Shown: in pieces, positions 43,456 to 52,138 of the stretch
Layout: each line of letters begins with the position of its first letter
Numbering within the stretch: position 1 is the stretch's first letter
NCBI RefSeq assembly: GCF_017357385.1
Contig: NZ_CP071632.1
Span: 2,795,501-2,859,500 of the forward strand
Length of the DNA: 64,000 nucleotides
Direction of reading: 5' to 3'
Origin: Rhizobium sp. NZLR1
GTDB lineage: Bacteria > Pseudomonadota > Alphaproteobacteria > Rhizobiales > Rhizobiaceae
The notes under the pieces: model-generated
Told to the model about the DNA's origin: nothing
The model's database searches: none
Seen by the model: the letters and a program-made list of their open reading frames with translations, nothing else
Program-made: the position numbers and the translations under genes

Positions 43456-44736
43456 CTACAACGCATCCAGCGGTATCTTCAGATACCGCCGCCCATTTCC
43501 CTCCGGCTCCGGCAATCTGCCTCCCCGAATATTCACCTGTAGCGCGTGCAACATCAGTTTCGGCTTCGGCAGCGTGCGGTCGCGCGCCTGGCGCAGCGCC
43601 ACAAAGCCGGCCTCGTCGATGCCTGATATATGCGGGTTACCGTTTTTCTGGGCGGCCACCTTGCTTTCCCAGCGCGCGTGGCGTCCGCCGGGCTGATAGT
43701 CGTGGCCGGAAAAGAGCCGGGTCTCATCGGGCAGCGACAGGATGACCTGGATCGAGTGCCAGAGGGCGCTGGCGCTGCCGCCGGGGAAATCCGTGCGCGC
43801 CGTGCCGGAATCCGGCGTAAATACGGTGTCGTGCACGAAGGCGGCATCGCCGATCAGATAGGTCACCGAAGCAAGCGTATGGCCGGGCGAAAACATCACA
43901 CGGGCTTCAAGCCCACCGATCTCGAAGGTGTCGCCATCGGCAAACAGCCGGTCCCACTGCGAGCCGTCGGTTTCGAGTGCCGGCAAGTTGTAGATCTCCT
44001 TCCAGAGCACCTGGACGTCGGTGACATGGGCGCCGATCGCCGTCGGCGCGCCGGTCTTTCTCTTGAGGTAATGCGCGGCGGAGAAATGATCGGCATGCGG
44101 ATGCGTGTCGAGGATCCACGCGACCGTCAGCCCCTCGCTGTCAATATGAGCGAGGATGGCGTCGGCATTCGCCGTTCCCGTCGCGCCCGACATCTCGTCG
44201 AAATCGAGCACCGGGTCGATGATGGCACAGCGTTTTGTCACCGGGTCTGAAACGACATATTGCACGCTGCAGCTGCGGGGCTCGAAGAAAGCCTTCACAC
44301 CAGCCGCCTGCCCAGCCCGCTTTTCCAGCCAGCGGCGTGCGCCGGCAAGATCGAAGCCGAGTCTTTGGCCGAAGACCTCGACCTCTCCGGGCTGCATCCG
44401 CCCGTCGAGCACCTCTCCCAGCACATAGAGCGTCAGCGCCCGTGTGCCGCTCTTGCAATGAGCAACGACCGGCCCCTTCGCCTGCGTCATCGCCATCTGG
44501 AAAGCGCGGATATCGGCCTCGGTGATCTCGGCCCCTTTCACCGGCACGAAGCTGTAGGCGAGCCCCGCGGCAGCAGCAGCAGCCTTTTCCGCGGCATTGC
44601 CAGGCTGCCCCGGCTCCTCGCCATCCGGCCGGGCATTGATGACGCCGGCAAAGCCGTTTGCCGCAAAAGCGGCAAAGCCCGCGGCAGCGGGCTGTCCCGT
44701 CACCGATATCAGCTCATTGACCCTCACGGATGTCAT
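43456..44736 (-). CDS. blh: Blh-type bifunctional sulfurtransferase/dioxygenase
   Basis: A 426-residue two-domain enzyme. Residues 5-110 are the phosphatase-like rhodanese domain (TIGR01244), with the active-site block AHCKSGTRA. Residues 140-365 are a persulfide dioxygenase-type metallo-beta-lactamase domain with THPHADHFSA, FSPGHT, VHDTVFTPDSGTARTDFPGG and SGHDYQPGG. This fusion is the Blh of Agrobacterium/Xylella biofilm and H2S detoxification, normally controlled by the ArsR-type repressor BigR, which is not seen next to it here. The MTSVRV start at 44736 is chosen; a longer start adds four residues. Confidence 0.9.
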   Translation of the reverse strand: MTSVRVNELISVTGQPAAAGFAAFAANGFAGVINARPDGEEPGQPGNAAEKAAAAAAGLAYSFVPVKGAEITEADIRAFQMAMTQAKGPVVAHCKSGTRALTLYVLGEVLDGRMQPGEVEVFGQRLGFDLAGARRWLEKRAGQAAGVKAFFEPRSCSVQYVVSDPVTKRCAIIDPVLDFDEMSGATGTANADAILAHIDSEGLTVAWILDTHPHADHFSAAHYLKRKTGAPTAIGAHVTDVQVLWKEIYNLPALETDGSQWDRLFADGDTFEIGGLEARVMFSPGHTLASVTYLIGDAAFVHDTVFTPDSGTARTDFPGGSASALWHSIQVILSLPDETRLFSGHDYQPGGRHARWESKVAAQKNGNPHISGIDEAGFVALRQARDRTLPKPKLMLHALQVNIRGGRLPEPEGNGRRYLKIPLDAL

Positions 44737-44818
44737 CGAAGCCCCCATGCTACCTGCATCATGCAGTATCGCATGTATATCGATACAATCTCACAAGTAT
44801 ATTGCCGAGCGCAAGAAT

Positions 44819-44961
44819 AGGCGTTTGGCTCTCCCCGCGCCTGCGGCAAGTCCGCAAACCTGAATGATGCCGGCTACGCCATCGAAGCCGCCTTCAACCG
44901 CGCCTTCTCCCGCGCCTTCGCCATCCCGCCGGTCGCCTGGCGGGCGATGGCGCGGGAATAG
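44819..44961 (+). pseudogene. Remnant of an AraC-family regulator C-terminus
   Basis: After a TAG, a frame without a start codon reads to another TAG and ends DAGYAIEAAFNRAFSRAFAI then PPVAWRAMARE. This is the classical end of AraC DNA-binding domains (GYxSEAAFxRAFKRxFGxxPxxWR). Only about 35 residues of recognisable homology remain, and no start or upstream portion is present. It looks like the stump of a deleted gene. Confidence 0.65.
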
Positions 44962-45059
44962 AGCGAGAGTGGGCGTCAGACATCGAGCCGATAGCATTCA
45001 CCTGGTCGGCAAAGCTTCCGCATCCTGCCCTTTTCCGCCAGCCCCGGCGCCCCCCAAGA

Positions 45060-45199
45060 GAGCCTCATCCTGAGGTGCCCCGAAGGAGCCTCGAAGGACG
45101 AGGCGGGCGCTCGGCGCGGCGGCAATATTGATGCGGAGCAGTGCCGCCGCGTGTCCTTCGAGGCTCCGCCCTGCGGGCTCCGCACCTCAAGGATGAGCA
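45060..45199. repeat. Two inverted palindromic repeats, family A
   Basis: GCCTCATCCTGAGGTGCCCC with GCCTCGAAGGACGAGG (45062-45105), and the reverse form TGTCCTTCGAGGCTCCGCCC with CGCACCTCAAGGATGAGC (45152-45198). The pair fills the gap before the cupin gene; with the AraC remnant it makes a decayed segment 44737-45271. Confidence 0.7.
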
Positions 45200-45271
45200 G
45201 CGTTGGAGGACGCCGCCCCCATAAGCTCCGTTGTCAATCTTACGCAAGGCCGCGATGGTCGATCAGCGCCA

Positions 45272-45745
45272 TCATGGGCTCTTCAATCCGAGCGCCAGCG
45301 TCATGTCGTTGATGATCCCCAATCGCGCTTCGATCACCGCGATTTTCGCGGGCGTATCAGCACCGAAGGCGTCGATATCGATGAACAATTGCTCACATCC
45401 GCCCGGCGTCACCATGCCGAACATCTGACCGGGTTCGTCGCTTATGTTTCGCCAGCTGTGCTGTACATGCGGCGGCAGAACGACGACGCTTCCCGCAGGC
45501 GCATCGAACTCCTCGTCGCCGCATTGAAATTGGTAGAGCCCATGGATGACTCGAAAGACTTCCGTCTCCCGCGTATGCGTGTGCGGGGCCGGACCATGAC
45601 CCGGCGGGGTGAAGGTTTCCCACATCCCGAACGCGCCGCCGGTCTCCTTGGCCGTGGCATGGATGACGATCCTCGCGCCGAAGGGCGTTCTCGCCAACCG
45701 CTCCTTACCGGGCAAAGAAACCACGGCGCTCCTGAAACTCGACAT
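45272..45745 (-). CDS. Cupin domain protein
   Basis: A 157-residue single-domain cupin. Motif 1 is GHGPAPHTHTRETEVFRVI and motif 2 is VVLPPHVQHSWRNIS, with three His and one Glu as likely metal ligands. The substrate cannot be predicted. The ATG at 45745 follows GGGAGGTAG; a slightly longer start adds six residues. It lies alone before a divergent RNA-ligase-like gene. Confidence 0.85.
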   Translation of the reverse strand: MSSFRSAVVSLPGKERLARTPFGARIVIHATAKETGGAFGMWETFTPPGHGPAPHTHTRETEVFRVIHGLYQFQCGDEEFDAPAGSVVVLPPHVQHSWRNISDEPGQMFGMVTPGGCEQLFIDIDAFGADTPAKIAVIEARLGIINDMTLALGLKSP

Positions 45746-45945
45746 TTCTACCTCCCTCGGCAAGCTTTTGCCAACGGCCGCGTCGTCACCCCTGCTGCGC
45801 CTCGTTCAAGCATCCCATGATAGTCGAATCCCCGCGGCGGAAAAACAGACAAAGCCGCCCGATATCCTGCAATGCCGGCGGCTGCTCGACATCGGCAACG
45901 ATGTAAAGCTATGGTTCAGCCGGGATGGACTGATAACGCTCGCGC

Positions 45946-46476
45946 ATGTCTTACGGGGTCAGCCTCAAATGTCTGAACGAGACCGCGTCGCCGGTTTTCA
46001 AACTCTGGGAGGAAGCCGCTGTATTCGAAGAGATCGCTTCGATGCGGGCTTTGAACTATCCTCGCCACCTCACCCTCGCCGTCTATCAAGAGCTTGCTTC
46101 CGATCGGTTGGCCGAGGCGTTCGAGCGTGTTTTCCGCACGCGTTCGACCGTGACCGTGAACTTTTCGGGTGCCAGTTATTTCGAGAACGAGTTCATCGTC
46201 TTATGGGCGCGTCCGATTGCGGACGACGCGCTTTTCCAGTTGCACGCGGCACTGCACCAAGAGATCGATCCCGCATGCTGTCACGAGCACTATAGGCCCG
46301 GCAACTGGGTACCTCACTGCACCGTCGCCGCAAAAGTGCCGAAGGCAAAATCAGAGATCGCGATCAACTGGGCGAACGAAAACCGGATGCAGTTCGCGGT
46401 GAATTTCGATGCCGCAGACTGTGTCCGATTTCCGCCTGTGGAGCTAATGAGCGAGATCGCATTGACGCAGCAATGA
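45946..46476 (+). CDS. 2'-5' RNA ligase family protein
   Basis: A 176-residue member of the 2H phosphoesterase/LigT superfamily. The two signature H-x-T motifs are HLT in RHLTLAVY (about residue 42) and HCT in VPHCTVAAK (about 122). Spacing and length fit 2'-5' RNA ligase-like proteins. These act on RNA 2',3' ends or cyclic phosphates; the substrate here is unknown. Confidence 0.85.
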   Translation: MSYGVSLKCLNETASPVFKLWEEAAVFEEIASMRALNYPRHLTLAVYQELASDRLAEAFERVFRTRSTVTVNFSGASYFENEFIVLWARPIADDALFQLHAALHQEIDPACCHEHYRPGNWVPHCTVAAKVPKAKSEIAINWANENRMQFAVNFDAADCVRFPPVELMSEIALTQQ

Positions 46477-46607
46477 CGGCCGGCGGCGCAAGGCGACCTG
46501 CTTGATACGACAGCTTTCAGTGGTCGATGCAGAGGATGAATGCCGGGCGGAGTCTGGCCGTTGGCACACCGCAGGACCTTCCGGTGACACAAGCCGCGCC
46601 CTCTCTC

Positions 46608-46759
46608 CACCCTCATCCTGAGGAGCCCCGTGGGGGCCTCGAAGGACGAGGGTGGCCAGTGGCGGTTCATCTGGCGGTGGATGTGGACTTAAGCGCCGAG
46701 CCACCCGCCCTCGTCCTTCGAGGCTCCGGCCTTTGGCCTGCGCACCTCAGGATGAGGGC
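46608..46759. repeat. Two inverted palindromic repeats, family A
   Basis: CACCCTCATCCTGAGGAGCC with GCCTCGAAGGACGAGGGTGG (46608-46655), and the reverse form GCCCTCGTCCTTCGAGGCTC with CGCACCTCAGGATGAGGGC (46706-46758). They lie between the RNA-ligase-like gene and convergent ilvB. No gene is seen in 46477-46778. Confidence 0.7.
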
Positions 46760-46778
46760 TGATCGGTGTGCCGCTGGG

Positions 46779-48440
46779 TTAAGTTGACGGTGTGCCATGC
46801 CAGTGGGCACTGTCGGCGACGCGGCAGTCGAACAGAACAGGCATGTCCACCTCGATCATCTCCAGGATTGCATCGTCGAGTTCGGCCAGCCTCTCGCAGC
46901 GAATGCCATGTCCGCCATAGGCTTCGGCAAGCTTCACGAAATCCGGGTTTCCGTGCTGGCGCTGCGTTCCCTGATCGCCGCCATTGAGAATGAAGATCTT
47001 GATCGGCGCGTTGTGCTGCACGGCGGCCGACATTTCCTTCATCGTCACCTGCACGGAGGCATCGCCGGCGATGTCGATGACAAGGCTGTTGGGATTGGCG
47101 ATCTGCACGCCGAGGGCGGCGGGCAGCCCGTATCCCATCGTCCCCAGGCCGCCTGACGTCACCCAGCGGTTCGGTCGCTCGAAGTCGTAAGATTGCGCCG
47201 CCCATATCTGATGCCGGCCGACCTCCGTCGTGATGTAGGTATCCCGATGCTTCGTCAGTTCATAAAGCCGCTCGATGGCATATTGCGGCATGATGACGTC
47301 CTCGCGCTTCGCATAGGAAAACGATCGGCGCGCCCGCCAGTCGGCAATCGCGCTCCACCACTCGGTCAGCCGCGCCCGGTCCGGCGCCTGCGGCAGCGCC
47401 CGCCACAGGCGAACGAGCTCGGCCAGCACACCCGCGGCATCGCCCCGGATGGCGATATCGGCGCGCACAGTCTTGTTAAGCGAGGAAGTATCGATATCGA
47501 TCTGGATCTTCCGGGAATTCGGTGAGAAACCATCGACGCTGGCGGCAAGCCCGCCATCGAAGCGCGCCCCGATGCAGAGCATGAGGTCGCAGTCATGTAT
47601 TGCCATGTTGGCCTCGTAGGAGCCGTGAAGCCCGGCCATCTTCAGCCAGTTCGGGCTGGAAGCCGGATAGGCGCCGAGCCCCATCAGCGTCGACGTGACG
47701 GGAAAGCCGGTGAGATCGACCAGTTCACTCAGCAGTTTTGACGCTTCAAGACCGGAATTGATGACACCGCCGCCCGCGCAGATAATCGGCTTACGTGCCG
47801 TCGCCATCAGAGCGGCCGCAGCCTCGATCTCCCTGATGTCGCTTAGGCGGTCCGGCTGATAGCTCGTCCTCGGGGCGACTGCCTCAGGCGGTGTATAATT
47901 TCCGCTCGCAAACAGCACATCCTTCGGCATGTCGACCAGAACGGGGCCGGGCCGGCCCGATCCGGCGATGCGAAAGGCTTCGTGGATGGCCGCCGCCAGA
48001 TCATTGACGTCGCCGACCAGCCGATTGTGTTTCGTGCAGGCGCGGGTAATGCCGACGGTATCGCATTCCTGAAAGGCATCGGAGCCGATCAGCGACGTCG
48101 GCACCTGGCCGGACAGGCAAACGAGCGGCACGGAATCCATCAAGGCATCCTGAAGGGGCGTGATCGCGTTGGTGACGCCGGGGCCTGAGGTCACCAGCAT
48201 GACGCCGACCTTGCCCGTCGAGCGGGCATATCCCTCGGCGGCATGGCCGGCTCCCTGTTCATGGCGAACCAGAATGTGTCTGATGTCTTCCTGCTGGAAA
48301 AGCTCGTCGTAGATCGGCAGCACCGCAGCACCCGGATAGCCGAATATATGCTCGACGCCATTGTCTCTCAGCGCCTGGAGAACGATTTCCGCGCCGGTCA
48401 TCTGCGCGCGCGGGGTGTCGATGGAATGACGGGATCTCAT
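46779..48440 (-). CDS. ilvB: Acetolactate synthase large subunit
   Basis: A 553-residue thiamine-diphosphate enzyme that condenses pyruvate units in branched-chain amino acid synthesis. The N-terminal domain has GYPGAAVLPIYDEL and the catalytic Glu in RHEQGAGHAAEGYAR. The C-terminal domain has TTEVGRHQIWAAQ, SGGLGTMGYGLPAA and the ThDP motif GDASVQ...N, with IAGDASVQVTMKEM and ILNGG. FAD/regulatory-type middle-domain features are present. No small subunit (ilvN/ilvH) lies next to it. An upstream leader peptide with a terminator supports a biosynthetic acetolactate synthase rather than a glyoxylate carboligase or pyruvate oxidase. Confidence 0.87.
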   Translation of the reverse strand: MRSRHSIDTPRAQMTGAEIVLQALRDNGVEHIFGYPGAAVLPIYDELFQQEDIRHILVRHEQGAGHAAEGYARSTGKVGVMLVTSGPGVTNAITPLQDALMDSVPLVCLSGQVPTSLIGSDAFQECDTVGITRACTKHNRLVGDVNDLAAAIHEAFRIAGSGRPGPVLVDMPKDVLFASGNYTPPEAVAPRTSYQPDRLSDIREIEAAAALMATARKPIICAGGGVINSGLEASKLLSELVDLTGFPVTSTLMGLGAYPASSPNWLKMAGLHGSYEANMAIHDCDLMLCIGARFDGGLAASVDGFSPNSRKIQIDIDTSSLNKTVRADIAIRGDAAGVLAELVRLWRALPQAPDRARLTEWWSAIADWRARRSFSYAKREDVIMPQYAIERLYELTKHRDTYITTEVGRHQIWAAQSYDFERPNRWVTSGGLGTMGYGLPAALGVQIANPNSLVIDIAGDASVQVTMKEMSAAVQHNAPIKIFILNGGDQGTQRQHGNPDFVKLAEAYGGHGIRCERLAELDDAILEMIEVDMPVLFDCRVADSAHWHGTPST

Positions 48441-48510
48441 GGTTCCGTTCCTTGATCAGTGTGATGATGTGTGGAAAGTCCGACGAGGCCCGCGCCCAAA
48501 TTCAGGGCAT

Positions 48511-48534
48511 AAAAAAAGGCCCCGTCAGGAGCCT
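48511..48534 (-). terminator. Attenuator terminator before ilvB
   Basis: On the minus strand GGCTCC, a TGAC loop and GGGGCC pair as a stem with one G-U, followed directly by seven T residues (48511-48517). This is a compact intrinsic terminator about 70 bases before the ilvB start and downstream of the leader peptide. Confidence 0.85.
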
Positions 48535-48541
48535 GCTTACC

Positions 48542-48587
48542 GCGCATGGGTGCTTTCGCTGGATGGTTACACCATCCTGCCCATGCG
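48542..48587 (-). promoter_or_regulatory. Leader RNA hairpins of the ilvB attenuator
   Basis: GCGCATGGG (about 48542-48550) and CCCATGCGC (about 48580-48588) form an outer stem. Inside it GGATGG and CCATCC (48561-48577) form a second stem overlapping the leader stop codon. They are positioned to act as pause or alternative structures against the terminator. Confidence 0.6.
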
Positions 48588-48623
48588 CCCGATCACCACT
48601 GCCAGAACCAATGCGATTTTCAT
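48567..48623 (-). CDS. ilvL: Branched-chain leader peptide
   Basis: The 18-residue reading frame MKIALVLAVVIGRMGRMV is dense in Ile, Leu and Val (IALVLAVVI), as in known ilv leader peptides. A terminator with a T-run follows before ilvB. Scarcity of charged branched-chain tRNA would stall ribosomes here and favour readthrough. The match is to the attenuation principle; the precise alternative fold was not computed. Confidence 0.85.
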   Translation of the reverse strand: MKIALVLAVVIGRMGRMV

Positions 48624-48678
48624 AGCGTCACAGCTAAAGGCAAATCGGCTCGTCGTCAATGCTTCCGAAGGAGACGAA

Positions 48679-48708
48679 ACCGCCCGTGCGAGAAGGCGGG
48701 CGGTTGCA
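48679..48708. terminator. Hairpin after the proline-rich envelope gene
   Basis: AACCGCCC and GGGCGGTT, with AAGGCGGG...CCCGTGCG sequence inside, give a strong GC stem between the ilv leader and the 3' end of the proline-rich protein gene. On the minus strand it is followed by TTTCGTCT, fitting a terminator for that gene. Confidence 0.6.
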
Positions 48709-48747
48709 TCATCGTGTGATGTCCTGGCTATGCCGGGGTGTTCAAGA

Positions 48748-49179
48748 TTAGTTCTGGCCCTGCAGGCGGTCCATGACCTGGAGCAGCAAGTCGGCGCAGG
48801 CCTTCATCGGTTCATCCTCGGCGCATTTCAGATCGATCCGGGTGGCCCCATCCTCGATCCGGAAATGCGCGGCCTTGGACGGCGGCGGCGGTGGCGGGCG
48901 ATGACCGCGGAAACCGCGGAAACCCCTGTCGTCGCGGAAACCCATATCGTCTCTCGAACCATGCCACCGGTCATCGGGACGATCTCCCGGCCGCGCATCC
49001 GGCCCACCCATCATCGGCTCGTTATCACCGGAAGCAGGCGGTGGCGGTGGTGGTGGTGGTGAGGCCGGGTCGGCCGCCACGGGCGGAGCTCCGGCGGGTG
49101 GCGGGGCGGGCGGTTGTTGGGCGAAGGCGGTGCCGGCCAGTGCGGCAAGAGCAAGGCCTGATAGGAGAAGTCTTTGCAT
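48748..49179 (-). CDS. Secreted proline-rich protein
   Basis: A 143-residue exported protein. The first 20 residues are a signal peptide (MQRLLLSGLALAALAGTAFA). A long Pro/Ala-rich part (QQPPAPPPAGAPPV, then a run of Pro) and an Asp/Arg/Gly/Phe segment (GFRDDRGFRGFRGHR) follow, ending in a small folded-looking tail with KCAEDEPMKACADLLLQV, whose two Cys may pair. The function is unknown. The start at 49179 follows AAAGGAACA. It is co-directional with the next gene and divergent from a PhoPQ-like two-component system. Confidence 0.72.
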   Translation of the reverse strand: MQRLLLSGLALAALAGTAFAQQPPAPPPAGAPPVAADPASPPPPPPPPASGDNEPMMGGPDARPGDRPDDRWHGSRDDMGFRDDRGFRGFRGHRPPPPPPSKAAHFRIEDGATRIDLKCAEDEPMKACADLLLQVMDRLQGQN

Positions 49180-49251
49180 GGGAATTGTTCCTTTGCGGGA
49201 ATTGAGAAGCACGTTTGTAAACACCGCAACGCGGCTTTGGTTCACGGCCCG

Positions 49252-49740
49252 TCAAGGCCTGTGATCGAAATCCTCAAATGGTCGATGCGGCGGACCTTTC
49301 GGCGGGCGCAGCGCTTCGGTTCGTCCGTCCTGGCGAACGAGATAGCTCGCATGCACGAAGCCATCGTCGAAGCGCCCCTGCACGGTGACGGCCTCGTCTC
49401 GGGTAACGAGCGCGCCACCCTCGCCGGCTCGGCCTGTTTCAACAAGCGCCTTGCCGCTATCGTCCTGCAGCACGAACTTGTTGCCGTAGATCTCGGCGAC
49501 CTTGCCCTTGATCGTGACGAGGCTCGATGCCGGCATGGCCGAAATCGCCACCGGCGCCAGCGGCGCCATCTCTGGCATAGGACGCATCATTTTCACCGCG
49601 CCCGCACCCCCGACAGCACCGATGACAAGCGCCACGGCGGCAGCAATGACGGGGATCGCCAGCCGTCGCCGGCGCTGTCCTGGCGGGACGGGCGTGGCTG
49701 CGCCCTCGGTATGCACGTTGTCCTGGTCTTCATTCGGCAT
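49252..49740 (-). CDS. Membrane-anchored BOF/OB-fold-like protein
   Basis: A 162-residue protein with a basic N-terminus (GQRRRRLA), a membrane helix at about 29-48 and a periplasmic part. The part at about 72-145 (VTIKGKVAEIYGNKFVLQDD, later EAVTVQGRFDDGFVHASYLV) resembles the bacterial OB-fold (BOF) domains of periplasmic stress proteins such as YgiW. A Pro/Asp/His tail ends it. The role is unknown. It lies between the proline-rich protein and the divergent response regulator and may belong to its regulon. Confidence 0.65.
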   Translation of the reverse strand: MPNEDQDNVHTEGAATPVPPGQRRRRLAIPVIAAAVALVIGAVGGAGAVKMMRPMPEMAPLAPVAISAMPASSLVTIKGKVAEIYGNKFVLQDDSGKALVETGRAGEGGALVTRDEAVTVQGRFDDGFVHASYLVRQDGRTEALRPPKGPPHRPFEDFDHRP

Positions 49741-49888
49741 ATATCTGTTCCTTGCATCAGTAGTGGTCGCACTCTAGCCGTTCCACCCCGTCGCCCGCCT
49801 GAACCTCTCCGTTCAGATTGAGTTAAGCTCGGCCCGATAGTTTTGGTCCGTCCCCAAAGATGCCCGGCCCCGATGAAAGCCCTGCCCC

Positions 49889-50557
49889 ATGCGCGTACTG
49901 CTCGTCGAAGATGACGAAGACCTGAGCGGCCGGATCGCCGCCGTGCTGCGATCGGAAAACTTCGTCGTCGACATATCGCGCAACGGAGAAGACGCTCTCC
50001 ACGCGGGGCTGACCGAACTCTTCGACGTCGCGATCCTCGACCTCGGCCTGCCGAAGATCGACGGCGTCAGCGTGCTGAAGGGCTGGCGCGAGGGCAGCCG
50101 CAACCTGCCGGTTCTGGTGCTGACGGCGCGCGACGGCTGGCCGGACAAGGTCGCAAGCTTCAAGGCCGGCGCCGACGATTTCCTCGCCAAACCCTTCAAG
50201 GTGGAAGAACTTGTTTTGCGCCTGCGCGCCCTGGTGCGCCGGGCAGCCGGCCACGGCGCCGCGCGGCTTACCTGCGGCGCGCTGGTCTTCGATGCCCAGC
50301 TCGGCACCTTCGAGCTCGACGGCCTGCCGCTGAAGCTGACGGCGTTGGAATGGCGGGTGCTCTCCTGCCTGATGCTGCGCAAGGAGATGGTCGTCGACCG
50401 GCGCGAACTGACCGAGCGCGTCTATGACGGCGATGCCGAGGTCGACTCTAATTCCATCGAAGTCATCATCGCCCGGCTGCGCAAGAAGCTCGGGAGCGAC
50501 CGCATCGAGACGGTGCGCGGCCGCGGCTATATTCTGACGTCGGCAGCGGAGTCATGA
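49889..50557 (+). CDS. OmpR/PhoB-family response regulator
   Basis: A 222-residue regulator. The receiver domain has acidic pocket EDDED (8-12), phospho-acceptor D in AILDLGLPKIDG (about 51), T in VLTARDG and K in LAKPFK. A C-terminal winged helix (about 125-220) has LTALEWRVLSCL and EVIIARLRKKLG then RGRGYIL. It overlaps the sensor kinase gene by four bases, forming a PhoP/PhoQ-like pair. Close relatives include PhoP and the rhizobial FeuP; I cannot separate them by eye. Confidence 0.92.
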   Translation: MRVLLVEDDEDLSGRIAAVLRSENFVVDISRNGEDALHAGLTELFDVAILDLGLPKIDGVSVLKGWREGSRNLPVLVLTARDGWPDKVASFKAGADDFLAKPFKVEELVLRLRALVRRAAGHGAARLTCGALVFDAQLGTFELDGLPLKLTALEWRVLSCLMLRKEMVVDRRELTERVYDGDAEVDSNSIEVIIARLRKKLGSDRIETVRGRGYILTSAAES

Positions 50558-51921
50558 AGGCTTCGTCTTTCAAGCCGAGATCGATCGCCGGCCGGCTGCT
50601 GATGTTCTCGGGCATCTTCGTGACGCTGGCGCTCGCTGTGGCCGCCCTCGTGCTCTGGCTAGCGCTGAAGACTGTGGTGCGCGAGCAGGTGGACCAGCGT
50701 CTGGACACACAGATCGGCGCCCTCGCCGGCGCCGTGATGCGCGACGCAGAGGGAAGGATCACCCTGTCGGCGCCGCTCGATGCGCCGCCTTTCGATCGCC
50801 CCTCATCGGGCTGGTACTGGCAGGTCGACGCCGAAGAGCAGCGCCTGACCTCCCGCTCCCTGATGAACGGCACGATAGACGCACCGCCGCCACGGCAGGA
50901 CCTGCGCCATGTGCTGACGGGCATGCCGACATCAGGCAGGGGCGGCGATCGCGGAAGAGGGCCGCTCTACCTTCGCCAAGCCGTGCGCAGCATCGACGGC
51001 ATGACGCTGACCATCACCGCGACGGCGCCGATGATCGCCCTCGTCGGCCCGGCGCTTCGCGCTCTCTTCTGGCTGGTTCCCTGCATGCTGCTGCTCGGGT
51101 TGGTGCTGATGACGGGCACCCTTTGGCAAATCCGCTTTGGCTTGCGGCCGCTGACATCCATGGCGACCAATATCGATGCCATCAACCGGGGAGAACGCGC
51201 CCGCCTGCCGGAGGAAGCGAGCGCCGAGCTTGCGCCGCTGTCGCTGAAAACCAATGCGCTTCTGGCGGCCAATGAGGAGAGGCTCGCGGCAACGCGCATG
51301 CAGTTCGCAAACCTCGCCCATGGCCTCAAGACCCCGGTGGCGAGCCTGCTGCTGGCGCTCGACGATAAAAACGACCCCAAAGGCGCATTGCGTAGTCTGG
51401 CCGCCCGGATCGACAACCGGATCAAGCACCACCTCGCCGCCGCCCGCCGGGTGATGGCCTCGTCGAATAATGTTGCCAGCACCGACATGGCGGCATCGCT
51501 CGCCGATCTCTACCGGGCGATCGGCCAGATCCATGCCGAGCGCAGGATTGCCTTCGACAGCGACATCCCCCCGGGCCTGCGGGTCGCCTGCGACGAAAGC
51601 GATGTCGAGGAAATGCTCGGAAACCTGATCGATAACGCTTTCAAATGGGCTGCCTCGCGCGTCACCATCCGCGCCGGGCGCGACGGCCCGATCGCCCGCA
51701 TCACCATCGAGGACGACGGCCCGGGCATCCCCGCCGACCGCCTCGCCGCCGTGCTGCTGCCGGGCGTGCGGGAGGACGAACGCGTCCCTGGCAATGGTTT
51801 TGGGCTGAGCATCGTGAACGAGTTGGCGGGGCTTTATGGCGGGTCGCTGGCGCTCGAGGCTGGGGCGGTGGGGTTGGTGTGCATATTGTGTTTGCCGGTG
51901 GCGGTGGGAGTGGCGGGGTAA
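50554..51921 (+). CDS. Sensor histidine kinase
   Basis: A 455-residue PhoQ/EnvZ-type kinase. Helices at about 16-38 and 160-185 flank a periplasmic sensor of roughly 120 residues. A HAMP-like linker follows. The phospho-His is in FANLAHGLKTPVASLLLALD, the N-box is MLGNLIDNAFKWA and the G1 box is EDDGPGIPADR, with the G2 region GNGFGLSIVNELAGLYGG. The LKTP form after the His is typical of PhoQ relatives. It pairs with the overlapping response regulator. The signal is unknown; the divergent envelope genes are likely targets. Confidence 0.9.
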   Translation: MKASSFKPRSIAGRLLMFSGIFVTLALAVAALVLWLALKTVVREQVDQRLDTQIGALAGAVMRDAEGRITLSAPLDAPPFDRPSSGWYWQVDAEEQRLTSRSLMNGTIDAPPPRQDLRHVLTGMPTSGRGGDRGRGPLYLRQAVRSIDGMTLTITATAPMIALVGPALRALFWLVPCMLLLGLVLMTGTLWQIRFGLRPLTSMATNIDAINRGERARLPEEASAELAPLSLKTNALLAANEERLAATRMQFANLAHGLKTPVASLLLALDDKNDPKGALRSLAARIDNRIKHHLAAARRVMASSNNVASTDMAASLADLYRAIGQIHAERRIAFDSDIPPGLRVACDESDVEEMLGNLIDNAFKWAASRVTIRAGRDGPIARITIEDDGPGIPADRLAAVLLPGVREDERVPGNGFGLSIVNELAGLYGGSLALEAGAVGLVCILCLPVAVGVAG

Positions 51922-52138
51922 GGTCGAGGTGGAAAATTGAGCGCCTCAGAAGCATAACTGTCCGTTCTCGACATGATGCTCCCGCCCTCAAAGCCGCGAC
52001 CCGCCCCTTTACCGATCGCCGCCGCTGTCGACGAGACGTCTTTCGCCTCGCCTCTGCCTTGTTGGACGGCTATCCTAAGCGACGATTCGCTATCCGCGAC
52101 GAGGGCGTGGCGTGAACGAAGCATCAAAGGAGAGCGCG

